Positions 34,296-49,420 are shown, counted from the first letter of the stretch. The stretch: DNA of 64,000 nt from Vitis vinifera (GCF_030704535.1 NC_081820.1:5739501-5803500), one strand, 5' to 3'. Notes: generated from the sequence alone by a model not told the origin. Made by a program: numbers and translations.

Positions 34296-37200
34296 ATTAA
34301 ATTTATTATTTAAACTTATTTGAAAAAGTTGGAGGAATAGGGAAAAGACAAAGAAAATCTGTTTTAAAATGAAAAATCACAAACTCATTTGTCTACTTTC
34401 CAACTAATATGATAAAAATATTTGAAAAATCTACAAAATCTTTTATTAATTAGTTTTACAAGAATAAGGAAAATCTATGTTGTAGGTTATTTTTTATATT
34501 GATTTTGTTTTCTTTGGTTTTTCCTCTAAACACCAAACAAAGGAAAATGATTCTTTTCTCGCTTAACTTTTCTATAAACAACTAAACAAGAAAAAAATTT
34601 GTACTAAAATTAATTAAAAATGTATATATTTTTAAATTATTTAATCTTTATAATAAAAATGAAAAATAAATAAAATAAATTTAAAATAACATATAAAATA
34701 ATGCATTGATTTTAAATTTAGTTTTTATTTTTCTTTCACTTTTCTTCTCTATTTTCTTTTCCTCGCATTTTTCTTCATATTTTTCCGAACATTTTTCTTT
34801 CCTTCCACTTTTCCCTTTTATTTTATATCCTTACCATCTTCCATAAACCAGGCCATAATGAATGGATATTCCAATACTAAATAGGAATCATCCTAATACT
34901 TCCAACTGCTGAAACATATAACTGTATAAGTTGACTAGTCGTTCTTTGGGCTTGTGGGCTTGGGCTGGGGCTTGGGCTTGGGCTTGTATTAAAAAGCATG
35001 ACTGCTTGTGGGTTGACAAAGCAAGTCTTGTACCATCATCTTGCTTTGCCTGCAACCGTTTTTACTCAATTTCACTTTCAATTCCAGTCTTTCCATTTAA
35101 ATTATAAAAATTCACAAATTAATCCTTATTGTTTATATATAAATTATTTTCTAATATTATAAATTATTTTTCAGAATTTTAAAAATATTTTCTAAATATT
35201 TTTAAACATCTAATATTTTTTTTCAAAAATATTTTTGAAGTTAAAATAACTTTTTAGAATGATTATCAAAAAGAAACTCATTATTGATTGCATTTCTTAG
35301 TCGTTGAGAAAAGCTTTGAAAAGTAGATAGGTATGATAAAATTAATTATATTCATATACTATCACGTGTGTTCACTATTTTAAAAATAATAATATTATCT
35401 AAAACAATATTTTTAAAATCGGATTGCGTCGATTTATTGGACCGTAGCCGATCAATTCAAAAAGTAAACTGCTTTTTGTTTGAATTGATATTAATTACAC
35501 CGATTAATTACATCGATTTATTGGACCGCCACCTTTTTTTTTTTTTCTTTTTTTTTTGTCTCTTCTGACTTCCAACGCATAGAGCCGAGCCGCTCTTTCT
35601 GAAAATTCTCTTTTCCCATATTCTACCTCAAACAGGCCCAACCCACGGGCCCACCCTTTTTGACTTTTTCTCTCATTTCTATTCAAAGAAGCAGAGTGGG
35701 CCCACCCTGTTTATTTTCCTGAAAGTGTCGGGACCACCCTTTAACCATTTTTTCGGTTATCGTTATCGGCGGCCATTAAAGGAAAAACGGGGGATAGTCA
35801 GTTGGGCCGAAAATCGGCGATACTACCGATCAAATCGCGAAATAATCGGCCTTTTATCGCTAAAACAAAAATATAGGCGGAGCTTAAGCATGCCACGTCA
35901 GCCTTTCCTGATAAATCGCCGATTTTTATTTTTGTTTTATATTATCTTTTACTTTATATTATCCTTTATTTTTATTTTTTTTCCACATTTATACATCAAA
36001 TTTTATCTTTAAAAAAGTATAATTAGATTTTTTAAATTCTTTATTTTTAAATATTAAAAAGATAAAATAATTAAAAAATCACTAAAATATTAAAAATAAT
36101 AAAATAAGTTTTTAATATTTCATAAAATGAAAATATTAAATGAAAATTCATTTTATAAGATAAATGCAATAATTTTAATAATTTTAATATATTCACAACA
36201 AAAAAATTCAAGCAAATTTGTTAATGAAACTTTCCAATAAAAATACTTTTAAAATTTTTGAATAATTTAATTTTTGTTATGAAAAAGTAATAGAAATATT
36301 TTAATAAAATTTATAATATTATTGATTTTTTTTCAAATAAATGAATATAAATATATTAAACGAATTAAGATAATATTAATAGAAAATTAGATAAATATAG
36401 ATTGAATAACAAAAATTTGAATAATTTAAAGTTAGACTTTTTAATATACACATTTTTTTGATAAAATTTCATCTATTTTAATTTTAAATATTGAAATATA
36501 ACATATTTTCAATGAAATAAAATTCCTATTTACATTAATTTATGTTTGACACTAATGTTAATTTATACTTGATCGATGCTATTAATTTTATCATACATAT
36601 ATTATTTTAATTAAAATTTATTTTTTTTAAATTAAATCTTATGTGAATATTGAATATATACTTTCAAAAATCGTATTTGTTATTAGCATACCTTACCTTA
36701 TATCTAAGAGAAGCCCATGCATCTCCCAACATTTGTATTCATATTTTTTTAACTAATTCCTATTTTATTCATACATTTGATGTGTGTGTGTATTGGCAAT
36801 AGGAAGAGTCTAAAGGCCTAACCTTGTTGCCGCATTGGAAGGAAAGAGAATTAGGAGCTAAGAAATAAGACTCTTATGTTAAAAAAAATTAAACAAATCA
36901 TGTCATATGGTTAATATTGTGTTATATATATATATATTTGTGTGTGTGTGTGGAGAGGGTTGGGGAGGGTGGTGTTCTATAGCTTTAGATTAGGCATTCT
37001 ATATATTAGTTTGTTCACTATGCCCTTACTAGAAGAGAGACAGACATAGAATGGATTATTCTTAAAGCTATATATGTAGATGGATAGCCTTCCTTTTCCT
37101 ATTATCATCTCTTGTAGTTTATTTCATGTTGAACTTGATTTTGAGCGATTAAGTAGGGGATTGATACTCTAGGATCTTCACAATATCATAGGATTGTACC

Positions 37201-40200
37201 TAATGTAAAGGGAATGGTTGGTCATGCCAAGAATATTCTAAAGCCACACCTTCTATTGACCCTCTAGTTGCTTCTATACTATCTAGTGATCCATCTATAA
37301 TGGAGATAATGTAGGGATTACTCTTGTTAGATGAGAAGACAACATCATATGTTGATGCTATGAAGATATGACTTCAAAGCATGAATGTTAGTTTGATTAT
37401 TGTAAGGTCATGGGTCATTGTACAACTAGGACTGAGTTCTCATACTTATCTATTTTTTGTTATTACTCTTTGTTCATTTTGACTTGTATTTGGATATGAT
37501 TACTTTTCATGTTTTTATTATACAGATATTTCATGTATTAATTTCTCTTTATTTGCTTTATCATGCTTAATTTTCTTATATTTGTCAATTTTATGAGAAA
37601 AAATGGAGTATCATTTGTTATTGTTGGCATATAGGCAAATTATTCATCGCTACATTTTACCTTCTTAAATTAATTGATTACTCCTTGCAATATTTCTATC
37701 ATATTATTTGTCACACTTTGTGTTTCACGAGTTTGTTTTTTAAGTTCGTACAAATTACTAGTTGAACTATGTTATAAATGGTTAAGAAAAACTTAGACTT
37801 AGGTTCATTGAGGTTTTATGAGAGTTATAAGGGACATTATTTTATTGATTTATTTTGTCACAAATTGTCAAAGGATGAGATTGTATTAGGTTTAGTTGGC
37901 AATTTTGTTTCATTTTTTACTAAATAGGATGCGGTATACTTTCTTAGATCTTGTTGCTATTATTCAACTTCGAACCACTTCATAGTTGACTTTAGACCAT
38001 TTTAAAGTTGGTGATTTTTGAGTTATGTATGAATTTAATGTTGTTAGAGCTAAAAGAATGGCTAAAATATATTTTTGAGATGTTTATTATAGAGAAAACT
38101 CAAAAAGTGAAAAACAATATCTTGATAAAAAGGGGAAGAGCATTCAAATGCCTAGAGGAGAGTTTAAACACCCCTCTACGGAGTTCAAACACCTTGAGAG
38201 ACGTTCAAACATTCTTAAGGAAGTTCAAGTGTCCCTTCCAGCGTTCTAACATTCCTCATGAGGCATTCAAATGTTGGACCTTCCTGTTTAGCGATTTTAT
38301 TCCATTTTTATTTCTAAAATTCATTTTTGATAAGTTTAGAAAATCAAAACTCTTCATAATTTAAGTGCTAAGGTTATTCAAATTAAAAAAAGGCATGTTT
38401 GATAAAAATTGGGTGCATAAGAAAGAATAGTTATTCTTAAAACCCTAAACTATATCTTCAAATCTTTCAAGACCACTCTTGAAAGGCAGTTTTCAGCTAT
38501 CAAGAGGGTTGAAGATTTTCAGTATTTTAAATCTCAATAAAGGCTTTGAGGGATCCTCCAAGAAGCACTATAGTGTTGCATCAAACATATAAAAAAAGAG
38601 TATAAGGACATAAGATCCTAAAGAGTAGGAATATTTGATCAAGTAAATCTATGTATTTTTTTCATAATTAGACGATTATTTGTTGTTGATAGATCAACCA
38701 TAGTTTTATAAACCTAAAAGTTTTTAGGTGATTTTTACACATTAAATCCATTATCTAAATTGTGTAATCGAAAATCTTGTTGTGAAAAATGGCTAATTGA
38801 GTAAAGAAAATTATCAAAGAGGGGTGAATTATGTGTTAAAAACTTTTTGATAAATATTTCATTAAATGTAAAGAGACAAATTGTAATAAGCAAGATAATG
38901 AAAGAGTTACAAATCGGGAAAAAGAAAGTGCAATCTCTTTTATAGTGGTTCAACAATCCACCCATGTCTGAGTTCCTTATACTCCTAACCGAGTGAGGAT
39001 TGCACTAATACCAAGATTACAAGGTTCAAGTCTTTAACCTTTTTATACTCGGATTGCAAGGCTCCAATGGTCCTTCACACTTTCTTCAAGTATGCACACA
39101 ACTTGAAGTTTTTTTTTTCTCCTCAAAATGAGTAGATAAGAAATGAATTCAATGTTTCTAACCTTAGAATGAACTTAACTCACTATACAAGAAAAGCTAG
39201 GATAGATTTTGTGGTGCACTAAAAGAATTTGCAAGTTTGAAATGAATGCACTTGAATGTAGAGCTTTGAAAGTGAGGAAGTAAGTATTTTTCAATTCAAT
39301 GCAAGTGCTCTTATCAATAAATGCATTAGTGTTCTTTAATTTATAAAAAACAACTTTGAACACCCCAAAAATACAAAAAAGTACCTTTAGTCAATCGAGT
39401 TTCAACTCAATTAGTTGAGTAGTTGTCGTTAATGTTCTGTAGGTAAACATTGGTGCCTTTGGGGTTTGATTGACCCTTAATCAAATCTCAACTAGCAACG
39501 CGCTAACTAGTAGAAGAGAGGGAAATTTTTTGTGCACCCTTAGTTGGTCCTCAAATGATTTAAGTTATTCTCAAGTAGTTATACCTAAAAGTGTATAAAA
39601 ACTTCTTGTTTAAGGTTCCAACCTTCTAGAAACTTGTGTAACCCATTTAAAAACTTTTTAAAATTAATTTAGAAAGAACTAGGCTCAAGGTTTTGAAAAA
39701 AAACAAAGACTTCTCCCAATTCATGGTGAAACAACATTTTTAAGCTTAAGTATAGATAAAGAAATTAACTTTGAAGTGTATGAAAGGAGTTTTAGGCGTA
39801 CGTGCACGGTAGAATACCAACTTATTTATTTCTTAGACACTTAAAGTCTTTAAGGGATCCAAATTTTCAAATAATTGATTTTCTTTCAAGGTTACTTGAG
39901 TTTTTTTTTCTTTAATTTTTAATTGAAACCTAAAAACTTCACTTGATTTAAAATGTTAGTAAACTTAACTTTGCTTTATAATCATTAAAACTTGATTGGA
40001 AAAACCTTTACGTTAATACTTGTGCATGACATGAACACTTTATCATTATTGATATCAATATATTAATTAAGTGGAATGAAAATTTTAATTTTAGGAATAA
40101 TTAATTACTTAAACTTTCCATTCAACTTCGCTCCCGTTCCCCTTTCTCTAGCTAATTTCATATATCAAGATAGAAGTGTTTTCATTATATATAATAATAA

Positions 40201-41148
40201 TATGATACATTCAGTAATATTTAAGCTTTTTCAACATAGCTTTAGGAAAATTTTTAAGAATTAACTAAGAATTTTCAAGATTGCATTCGGAAAAGCTTTT
40301 AAGAAATAGGAGACAAAATTGTATACAAATGCACTATCAAGAATCTGAATTTAAAGTTATGTTTAGTTCAAATAATAAAGAAAAGTAAAAGATCATTTTA
40401 GGAAATTATTATCTAACTTGTAAAAAACTATACGTATTTTAAAATATTTTTAAATAGATGAAGATAATACTGATTTATGAAAGTTGAGTCAAAACCTACC
40501 TTTTCCCCATTTTCTTATTCTTGTTTCTTTCTTCTTCTCTAATTAAATTTTATTTCTTTGATTCAATTCAAGTGAATTCAGTTTGTATATCACATGCTTT
40601 ACTTCTCAATCACTCATTGTGACGTTTACTTGCTTAGCAATCAAAGTAAATATTAAAATTAATGTCTAATATATCCAAGCATTTGGGCAAGGTGAAAATT
40701 AATGTGACCTCTAGGATATCAATCGGTCAAATCATAGAATAAACTTGTTTCCATGCCTATAGAAGAAGCATCCCAGAATTTACTAAGATTTTGAGTCTTT
40801 GACAATATGTATCTTATATTTGGCAGGAAATTTTGACTGAAATTGGCATGATATGACCCCAGGAATGATGTGGGATTGTTTGAATGGGAAAGTATAAGCA
40901 TGTGTCTTGGGTTTTGGGTTAATTCATACTCTTTGAAAACGTGCTCAAATATCATCATCGGATAGTCAAAATTAACCTAATAATAACAATGATTGGGTGT
41001 AGACTGAGATAATTGTATAGTCTTGATTCATATTGAATGTACCATGTTTGGTGTTTTCATTTTCAGTTGGGTCTTGGTCAATATAAAATTCAAATTTTAG
41101 GTAAATTTCGTCGAAATTCACGAAATTTCGGAAAGCAAAGCATTTGAT
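34296..41148. other. Long AT-rich gene desert
   Basis: No supported gene. Landmarks: a GGGCTTGGGCTT simple repeat near 34950-34985; a GC-richer patch near 35560-35900; TG/GT runs at 36781-36792 and 36940-36952; and a stretch near 38130-38280 with repeated TTCAAACA/TTCAAATG modules. The 38.7-39.4 kb part (GGTTCAACAATCCACCCATG) looks like repeat DNA, but I cannot name the family. Confidence 0.5.
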
Positions 41149-41892
41149 GCCGATGGATGAGACCGAATCTTGGCGGTGAGGGCCTGATTTGACGCTTTTT
41201 TTGTTTTAATTTTTAATTTTTAATTTTAATTTATGTTATCCTTTTATTTAAAAAATATTGCAAACAATTTTCGAAGACTTTATTTTTACTTTTTAATTAC
41301 ATTTTTTCATTTTAATTGTTTTTATTTTTTAAAAAAAATATAAAGTTATTAATAAACTACTATAATAAAAAAAATATTGATAAAAAATATTTTTTTATTA
41401 AAAATAAAGAAAACAACAAGGAAGAAATGAAACTATAAGGGAACTATTAAAAATTTACCGATTAAAAACGATGAAATAATTTTTGAAATTGTAAATCCAA
41501 GGTCATAGTAACTCTTTTCAAAAACAATTTTTTATAATAGTTTTGATGCCCATGGATGAGACCAAATTTTGGCGGTGGGGGCTGATTTGACGTTTTTTTC
41601 TTTTGGATAATTATCATTATATTTTAGTTTAGTTTTTAATTTTTAATTTTAATTTATGTTATCCTTTTATTTAAAAAATATTGCAAACAATTTTCGAAGA
41701 CTTTATTTTTACTTTTTAATTGTTTTTATTTTTATTTTAAAAAATATAAAGTTATTAATAAACTACTATAATATAAAAAAATTGATAAAAAATAATTTTG
41801 AATTTACCTATTAAAAAAGATGAAATAATTTCCAAAATTGTAAATCTAATGTCATGCTAACTCTTTTGGAAAACAATTTTTTATAATAGTTT
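41149..41892 (+). repeat. Tandem duplication of about 395 bp
   Basis: GATGCCGATGGATGAGACC at 41149 recurs as GATGCCCATGGATGAGACC at 41544. Both are followed by TTGGCGGTG and CTGATTTGACG, TTATGTTATCCTTTTATTT, and TTTTCGAAGACTTTA, and both end near CAATTTTTTATAATAG. Two copies, small indels, non-coding. Confidence 0.85.
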
Positions 41893-42599
41893 TTTAAAAC
41901 TATTTTCTAATATTTTGTAGGATAAAAGTTTGTTTGAGTGCTTGAAATATTTTTAACGTATTTTTAGTATTTTTAAATATATTTTAAAAATTATTTTTAT
42001 ATTTGGTGTTTTATTTTTAATTATTTTTCATATATGTATAATTATTTTTAAAAGTATCCATCAAGTTACCACATTTTTTTTTTTTTTTTGAATAAGACCT
42101 AACTTTTCCTATGTTTAAACTTGAAACTTTATATGCAAGTTTTTAAAGAGATGGTTATATGGTAGTTCATAATTACCGACATAAGTTTAAACATTCTCTA
42201 TGAAAAAATTAGTTAAACATGGATTGCTAGAACTATTTCATTAAAAGCTTCATTAGTAAAATCTACTAGGACAAAACTTAAACAAAGAAAATAAGAGTAC
42301 AAGATGATAACATCCTCTCATAATATTCATAGGATGACATAATTATACTATATCCTTCTTAGTTTTGTGCAATACATGTGATAATGTCTTCATATAATAT
42401 AATTAGATTGTCTTTAATAGAAATTGCACTTCATAGTGTTGTATTGCGACTAGTTTACCTTAATTCATATGGAGATTATTGTTGTTTGTTTGAATACATG
42501 TTATGAGGTTTTAAATTAGTTACTTGAGACAATTTGAATCTTTCAAGGATTTTCGTGTATATTTGGTGTAATAGATTAATATAAATAAATTGTAACATT

Positions 42600-44950
42600 T
42601 ATGAGAGACATATCTATCCTTCAGAGACTATTAAAGTTTTAAAATGTGATTGCATCAATTATAAGGGAATACAATTCCTTATAATTTATTTTAGGTCTTT
42701 GGGAGAAACCTTGAGCAACAAGACGTACTTTGCATATCATGATTTCATTATTCTCATTATATTTTCATAGAAAGACTCAGTTATATCTAATAGACTTTAT
42801 GCTTTCAAATGTTTTAAACTACAAATCCAAATATCTCTCATTTTGCTAATGAATTTAGCTTTGTTTGGATTGCTTTTTTTCATTTTGGCTTGTAATTTAA
42901 TTTCTATTTCAAAAATCATCCATTATTGGTGGATCTTAATATTTTTATTTTTTATGATGTTTAGAATCATTTGGAAAGAGAAATATATCATCAATAATAG
43001 TATTATTATAGTATTATGTTTCTCCCATATGTATTTGACTTATTAAAATGTCTTTAATTTTAGGTATCGATACTTTTTAAGAGACAATTGTTTAATTTAT
43101 ACCTTATGGGTTACTTGTTTATCAAGTTGGGACTCATTAGTTATTTATGTTAACCCTTTCGTAATTATAAACTTTTCAAGAGCACTAAAAGTAAGGGTCT
43201 AGTAAACAATTATCGATGCTTGACAAGATTCTTTCAATGACTAATATGTTGAAAGCAACATAACAAGTTGAAAAAAGATAAACATGAGATCACCGATTTG
43301 AAGCATCAATTAAAATAATAAAATAATAAAAAAATCCACTAGAAAGGTCAATAGGCCCACAAATGTCCCTTGAATGCATTCTTGAAAGATTGCAAATTTG
43401 GATACAATCTTGTTAAAAATAGTCTAATAATTAATTTGTCTTGTAAGCAGACAATATAATTACAATCATTAGGCACCATAATTTTTTGGTTCTTTAAAGG
43501 ATGCCCATAATAATTGTTGATGATACAACATACCATGAATAATCTTGGATCTGGGCATTTATGCCAAAGCATAAATGTTTTTTATTTGTATGACTTTTGG
43601 TTCATGACAACATACAATTCAATGGATCTGAAAGTTGTTTAATATAACTCACATGAGAAAGATGGAAGTTTTTCCAAGATATGACACGTTCTTACCAAAA
43701 AATTACTAAAATATGGGGAAGGTATCCATTACGACAATTATTCATAGTTTCTAAATAATATGTCATGACTCTATAGAGGACTCCTCTATAGCACTCAACT
43801 CATTCTTGCAAATGTTTCCTTGGGTTTTATATAGAGTATAGCACATTTCTTCTTTAGAGACTAAGGTGATGTTTGTTTTTTACTTAATTCTAAATAGAAT
43901 ATTAGTGCTTAATAGTGTTAAATATTAGGTTGTTTGTTTTTGTAGTAATTTATTTCTATTAAGTATTAAAAAGTAAAAAAAAAACCAATATGTTATTTTT
44001 TCTATTTAGAAAAAACTACAGATTTTGACTTTTTCTATTTAGTAAAAAGTTTATAATAAGTCATGAAAAAATAGAAAAACAAACCACATAAATTCTAAAA
44101 ACAAATTGCTTTCAACAAAAAGCTAAAAAAAACAAACACCACCTAATACTAAGCCCTTACGAAGATTCCATTTTCCATTATCGAAGTTATTTTCACATCC
44201 TTGTTTTTCTAGTACAAAATGCAGATGTGGTACATGCCTCACATCTCTTAATGTCACCTACATTATACATTGTTGCTTAACGGGGGATGACGTCCTTGAA
44301 ATTTGGGGAAAAAAAAGGTTCTTCCAAGGGGGTTTGAACCATTACCCTTTGGTATAGGAGGAACCATATCCTTTCAGTTTAGGAGGAAAGTTGGTTACCA
44401 CTCAACTATCTAATTGATTTTTGCTCCTTTTTGCCCCCTAGAAAATAAATTAGTATTCTTGTCCTCCTCAACTTATTTCTAATTCCGTCATTGCCTATAA
44501 TCTTAGAGTAGTTGAATTTCTTTCTTAACTACATTAAAATCTTCAATTTTGAAGTTAGAAACTCCAAGTAGGGAATATCATCTTAGGCATTCACATGTTT
44601 ACAATCCCCTCAACTCCTTGATCTCTCATATGCAAACATTCATAAATTAAAAGTACTAATACTTCACACTCTTAGATACCGCAACTTTGGTGTTCTTATC
44701 ATCTTCTTTTCTTCTAACTCTATCCTTTTTGTTCCTTTTTCTTGATACGACAATTCTTTTTTATATGCCCCTCTTTACTATAATGGAAACACCTAATTTT
44801 AACCTTGGACTTGTCATGACCTTTTTGTTCATATTTATCATCCTATCTATCTCAACCAAATGTTCAAAAACTTGCTCTAGCTTACTCCAATTCAAGTGAT
44901 CAATCAAAGTCTTCGGACAAAGCTATCAAGGTAACAATAAAAGTAGTAAT
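42600..44950 (-). mobile_element. Degenerate Ty1/copia retrotransposon interior
   Basis: Read on the minus strand in genetic order. A gag zinc-knuckle remnant at about 44795-44748 reads CFHYSKEGHIKKNC, with the second Cys changed to Tyr. A GAG-pre-integrase part at about 43575-43348 reads LWHKCPDPRLFMVCCIINN, GHPLKNQK and CLQDKLIIR. The start of the integrase core at about 43345-43270 contains FYYFIILIDASNR, with the first catalytic Asp. Stops and shifts are frequent and no LTRs were found, so this is a dead fragment. Downstream pol is too decayed to define a clear end. Confidence 0.65.
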
Positions 44951-45619
44951 AATTCAATAGTATCCATAGCAAAATAAGCTAGCAAGCTAACAATAAAATT
45001 ACTAATGATTCAATAGTATCCATAGAAAAGTATCAATAACGTGGCACCAAAATATAAAGTGCAAAAACTCTTCTAAAGGAGGCAAGAAAAATCATGGGAA
45101 AATCCTCCCATTACCATGAAAAATGATAATACAACTTCTTACCAACTTCTACATAATGGAGCTGGTGGAAATATCCTAATACTTGATATGGTAACTCATC
45201 ATCTCAAGAATACAACTAAGAGACTCGACAGATTTTACTACAAGAGCTGTTTGAACATGGTAGGATATGTTTGGTTCCTAAAGATTTTGAGAAAAAATGT
45301 AAGGAAAAGAAAATAAAAATAAAAAGTAGAGGATAAAATGAAAGCAAATAAAAAAAAAATGGATTTAAAGTCGATGAATAATTTTTATGTCACTTCAAAG
45401 TCATTTAATTCACTTATTTTAATTTTTTGATATAAAAATTAAATAATTTAAAAAATTTATAAATTTCTAATTAATTTTAATTATATTTGACTTTCTTTCA
45501 TATTTTTCATAGTAAAATTAAATGCGAGAAAACCCTTTTTTTGATTTTTTTTTTTTCTTACTACATACTTTCCAATAATGAAACATAATTGTAGAAAAAA
45601 ACTTTCACAGAAATGCACC

Positions 45620-45785
45620 TTTTGACCTTTGATTAGTGGGCTTGTGTCCTAGAAAATTAATCCTCGGTGGGCAAAGTGGGCAAACTAGGTGGGCAACATG
45701 GGGCAAGTGGACTTGAACCCCAGTCAAAACATTCAATGTGCAACTTGACCTACCATTGGGCAAACTCAGCCCTTTACAAATATAA
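45620..45785 (-). mobile_element. Possible tRNA-like or SINE remnant
   Basis: On the minus strand CCCAATGGTAGGTCAAGTTG is followed about 30 bases later by GGGGTTCAAGTCC, spaced roughly like Pol III A and B boxes. The A box is a poor match, and no target-site duplication or A tail was identified, so this is tentative. Confidence 0.25.
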
Positions 45786-45819
45786 GGAGGCACCAAATGT
45801 ATAAAGATTAAAGGTTATC

Positions 45820-46400
45820 ATATAAACAAAATATTAAAAGAATATTTTGAAAAACAAATTATTTTATAATAAAATGTAAAATTTTCATTTAATTGATTAT
45901 AAAAAATATAAAAATTATCATAATTTTCTTCAAATTTTTTTTTATATCATTAATATATTAATTAAATATTAAATTTATTTTATCTATATCATCATTGATT
46001 TTATATCAATTAATACAATTTAATTAAATATAACATAATTTTAATATTAAATATATTTTAAAATTAGACATATTATAATCAAATATCACAATATTATTAT
46101 CGAATAATATTTGATGTAATTTAATAATCACTATACACTTATAAAATTTATATTTTTTATCGATAGATATAATATATATATCAAATATGATAAATTATAT
46201 CAAATATATATATATCAATTTCTTCAATAAAACAACTCTAAAATGTTTATTATACTTCTAATTTCATTTCTAATGGTTTTTTTTCTTACATTTTTATAAG
46301 TTTTGATCAAATTTAAGTTAACCAATATTTTATATCAAAATATCTATCAATATATCCGTTATTACCGATATTTTCATTAATACATAGTACAATGCATGAC
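45820..46400. repeat. Dispersed repeat, copy 1 (matches 48810-49420)
   Basis: AAACAAAATATTAAA, TTTTTTATATCATT with ATATTAATTAAATATTA, GACATATTATAATCAAATATCA and ACTTATAAAATTTATATT occur in the same order here and at 48.8-49.1 kb. AT-rich and non-coding; family unknown. Confidence 0.6.
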
Positions 46401-46742
46401 TTGGGCCAACTTGTTAATATTAAATGAAAAGCTCATGGACAAGATCCTTGATTGAGGATTAGGTAGAGAACTAGTTGTTGCATGAAAACTTCCTTGGTGA
46501 GTGTATCATGCATGCATGAAGGCATTGTTGACATCTAACCCATGAAACTTTCGGCCAAGAGTAAAAAGCAAGGGTTTAACTAAAGCAAACTATGGTAGGT
46601 TTAATAACAGTTTGCATGTGGCATGGCAGTTAACTCCACGCCTTGGATGAAATCCCTCAGCAAGAATTCTAACTTAATTTATAATGAACCAAGCTACTAA
46701 CTAATCACCCTAGTAAAGGGCTTGGAAGAGTTTGAGACCAAC

Positions 46743-47185
46743 TAAGAGTGCGTTTGATAATAATTTTAGGAAATGTTTTTAATCTAAAAAATACTTTAAA
46801 AAAAATTAGGTACTTGCCAAAATTTAGGAGACATTTCTAAAAATCTAAAAATCATTTTAAAAAAGGTATTTGACAATAATTTTAGAAAATATTTCTAATA
46901 TTTTTAATGTTTGAAAGATAAAAAAAATTAGAAATCCTTCATAAAATCACTACCAAACGTATTAGTTTAATATGAATTTTAGAAAACGTTTTTAAACTTT
47001 CTAACACAATTAAATAATAAAAAATTTCAAATATCAAAAAAACTATAAACGCTTCCTATAATTACTGTCACACGGATTCTATAGTGTTTTTTGAGAAACA
47101 CTTTATATGTGATTTTTCTAAAACCACTTTTAAAGAATACTTTTGACTAAAAATATTTCAAGTAAAAGCAACGTCTAAAGCATCT
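46743..47185. mobile_element. MITE-like AT-rich element
   Basis: Begins GAGTGCGTTTGATAATAATT and contains short inverted and direct AT-rich modules (TTTAGGAAATG, CATTTTAAAAAAGG). Similar wording recurs near 48055-48290. Boundaries are uncertain. Confidence 0.3.
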
Positions 47186-48809
47186 AAATTGGCTTTTTAA
47201 TTGGGTTGGAAAGAGGGTTAGCTATTTGGGCCTGGAAAAGTTTGTTTCGACAACCACGTGGTCCATGGGTCCGTGAAGACTGAAGACACTCAAGTGGCAA
47301 AGAAAGGGATTGAAGGAGGAGGATGGAACAGAGCCGAAACGAGAAGAGAAAGAGCATCAGACTTTTTGGATGGATGACAAATCAAGACATTTGTGTGCGG
47401 TGGTTTGACAACTTGAACAGCCACGACAAACATGTGTGCTTGTGGCCAAAGGTTGATGGGTAGTGAGTTTTGAATAATTAAGATTAGTTTGAAAGGGTTT
47501 GGTGAATGGGAACCCGTAACATGAAGTTAAAAAAAGAGAAGAACAGTGGAAAGGCGGTTGGTGAGATAACACGCAAGCCTCAAGGCACCGTAATGATAAT
47601 TAATGGGAATAGAAGCTTGGTTTTGGGATATCATATTTTCTCTACATTAATAATATTGTATTATTATTTTTGTCAATTCTCTCACTTCTTGTCTTATTTG
47701 TGATGTCAGTTAATCAGTCTCCAACGCAAGTATTCATTCAAGCCATTGAATGATGTGGTTTTTAGTCCTAATCATATTTTGGCTAACACCACACTCCACA
47801 TTCTTGACCTTCATATGTATTTTCATATGTATTTTCTTAATATGTATGGACCCAAATTCAATTAAAGTAGGTTTGGCAATGGTTCTAGAAAGCGTCTTTC
47901 ATACCGTATGCAAAAAATGGTTTTGAAAAAAAAAAAAAGGTATTTGACAAAATTTATAAAATATTTTTAAAAAATTTTAAAATCACTTTTAATATTAAAA
48001 AATTATTTATAGTGTTTTTTGAAGAAATACTTTATAGATGATTATCTCATTATTAAGAGTCTGTTTAATAGTAATTTTAAAAAATCATTTTTAACTTTTC
48101 TAATACTTGAAAATTTTTATTATTCAAGTATTAGAAATGATAAAAACGTTTTTTAAAATTATTACTAAATATATTCTAATACTTTCAGAGAAATATTTTC
48201 ATTAAAAATATTTTGAGTAAAAATACTATTAAACGTACTCTAAAATTCAAAGTATTTTTAGTGAGACTACTTGAAAAACGTTTCCTAAAATCATTGCAAG
48301 ACACTACTTTGAATTCCAAATAAAGAATTTTTGCATTAATTCCTGAAAACATATAACCTGGGATGCATTTGATTCCTGCTTTCTTTATTATTTTTATTTT
48401 GGTTTTAAAATTAAAATTGTGAAAATTATTTTAAATTTTCAGCATTAATAAGAAAAATCTAAAACTTAGTATCCGTTTGATAAACTTTTTAATTTTTATT
48501 TTTAAAATAAAAAATAGTAATAAATTCTATATAAAAATAGACCATATTTTATAAAAATAAAAAAAATATACAGATTTGCATTATTTTTTAAAAATCACTT
48601 TCAAATATTTAAAATTTGAGATATTAATTTTTTTTTACATATTAATCCTTTTAAATAATTTTAAAATTATTTTCTTTTTAGTATAAATTTCTAAAAGTTC
48701 TCATATCTTATGTAAATTTCTTTTTATTTTAAAATAATAAATAAAAATTTTGTGCAAATGAACTCTTAGTTATAAACAAGGATTGAAATTTTGGCAAATT
48801 TTACCGATA

Positions 48810-49420
48810 AAATTAATCATAAAAACAAAATATTAAAGAAATATTTTACTAAATAAATTAATTTTAATTATTTTATTTTTAAATTTCAAATAATGAACTA
48901 ACAAATCTTTTTTATATCATTTATATATTAATTAAATATTATACATATTTCAATTCATAATATTTAATATACATATTAAAACTAGATATATTATAATCAA
49001 ATATCATAATATTAGTGTCAAATAATATTTAATGTAACTTAATAATTAATATACACTTACAAAATTTATATTCTTTATTGATACATAATATTATTATTGA
49101 ATATAACAAATATGTTTCATACCTATATCAATTTCTTCAACAAAATAACATCAAAATGTTTATTATTATTTCTTATATCATTTTTTTAGATTTTTTTTTT
49201 AATATTTTCATGAGATTTGATCAATTTTTGTTTTCAAAATATATATTGATATTTTATGTCAAAATATCCATCGATGTTTTAAGTCAAAATATCCGATATA
49301 TTTTATGTCAAAATATCCGATATATTTTATGTTGATATTATTTTCAAAAATATCAATGGATATTTTAATATAAAATATCCATTATCAAAATCCATATTTT
49401 CATCCTTGATATTTTATGTT
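48810..49420. repeat. Dispersed repeat, copy 2, with TATCC tandem modules
   Basis: Second copy of the 45820-46400 repeat in the same orientation. Confidence 0.6.

Noticed and set aside
38008..38364. 118-codon ORF
   Set aside because: Low-complexity, AT-rich, contains repeated TTCAAACA modules, and matches no family I recognise.
43348..43572. Stand-alone host gene of 74 codons
   Set aside because: The GHPLKNQK and CLQDKLIIR wording is copia GAG-pre-integrase, and flanking frames continue into integrase.
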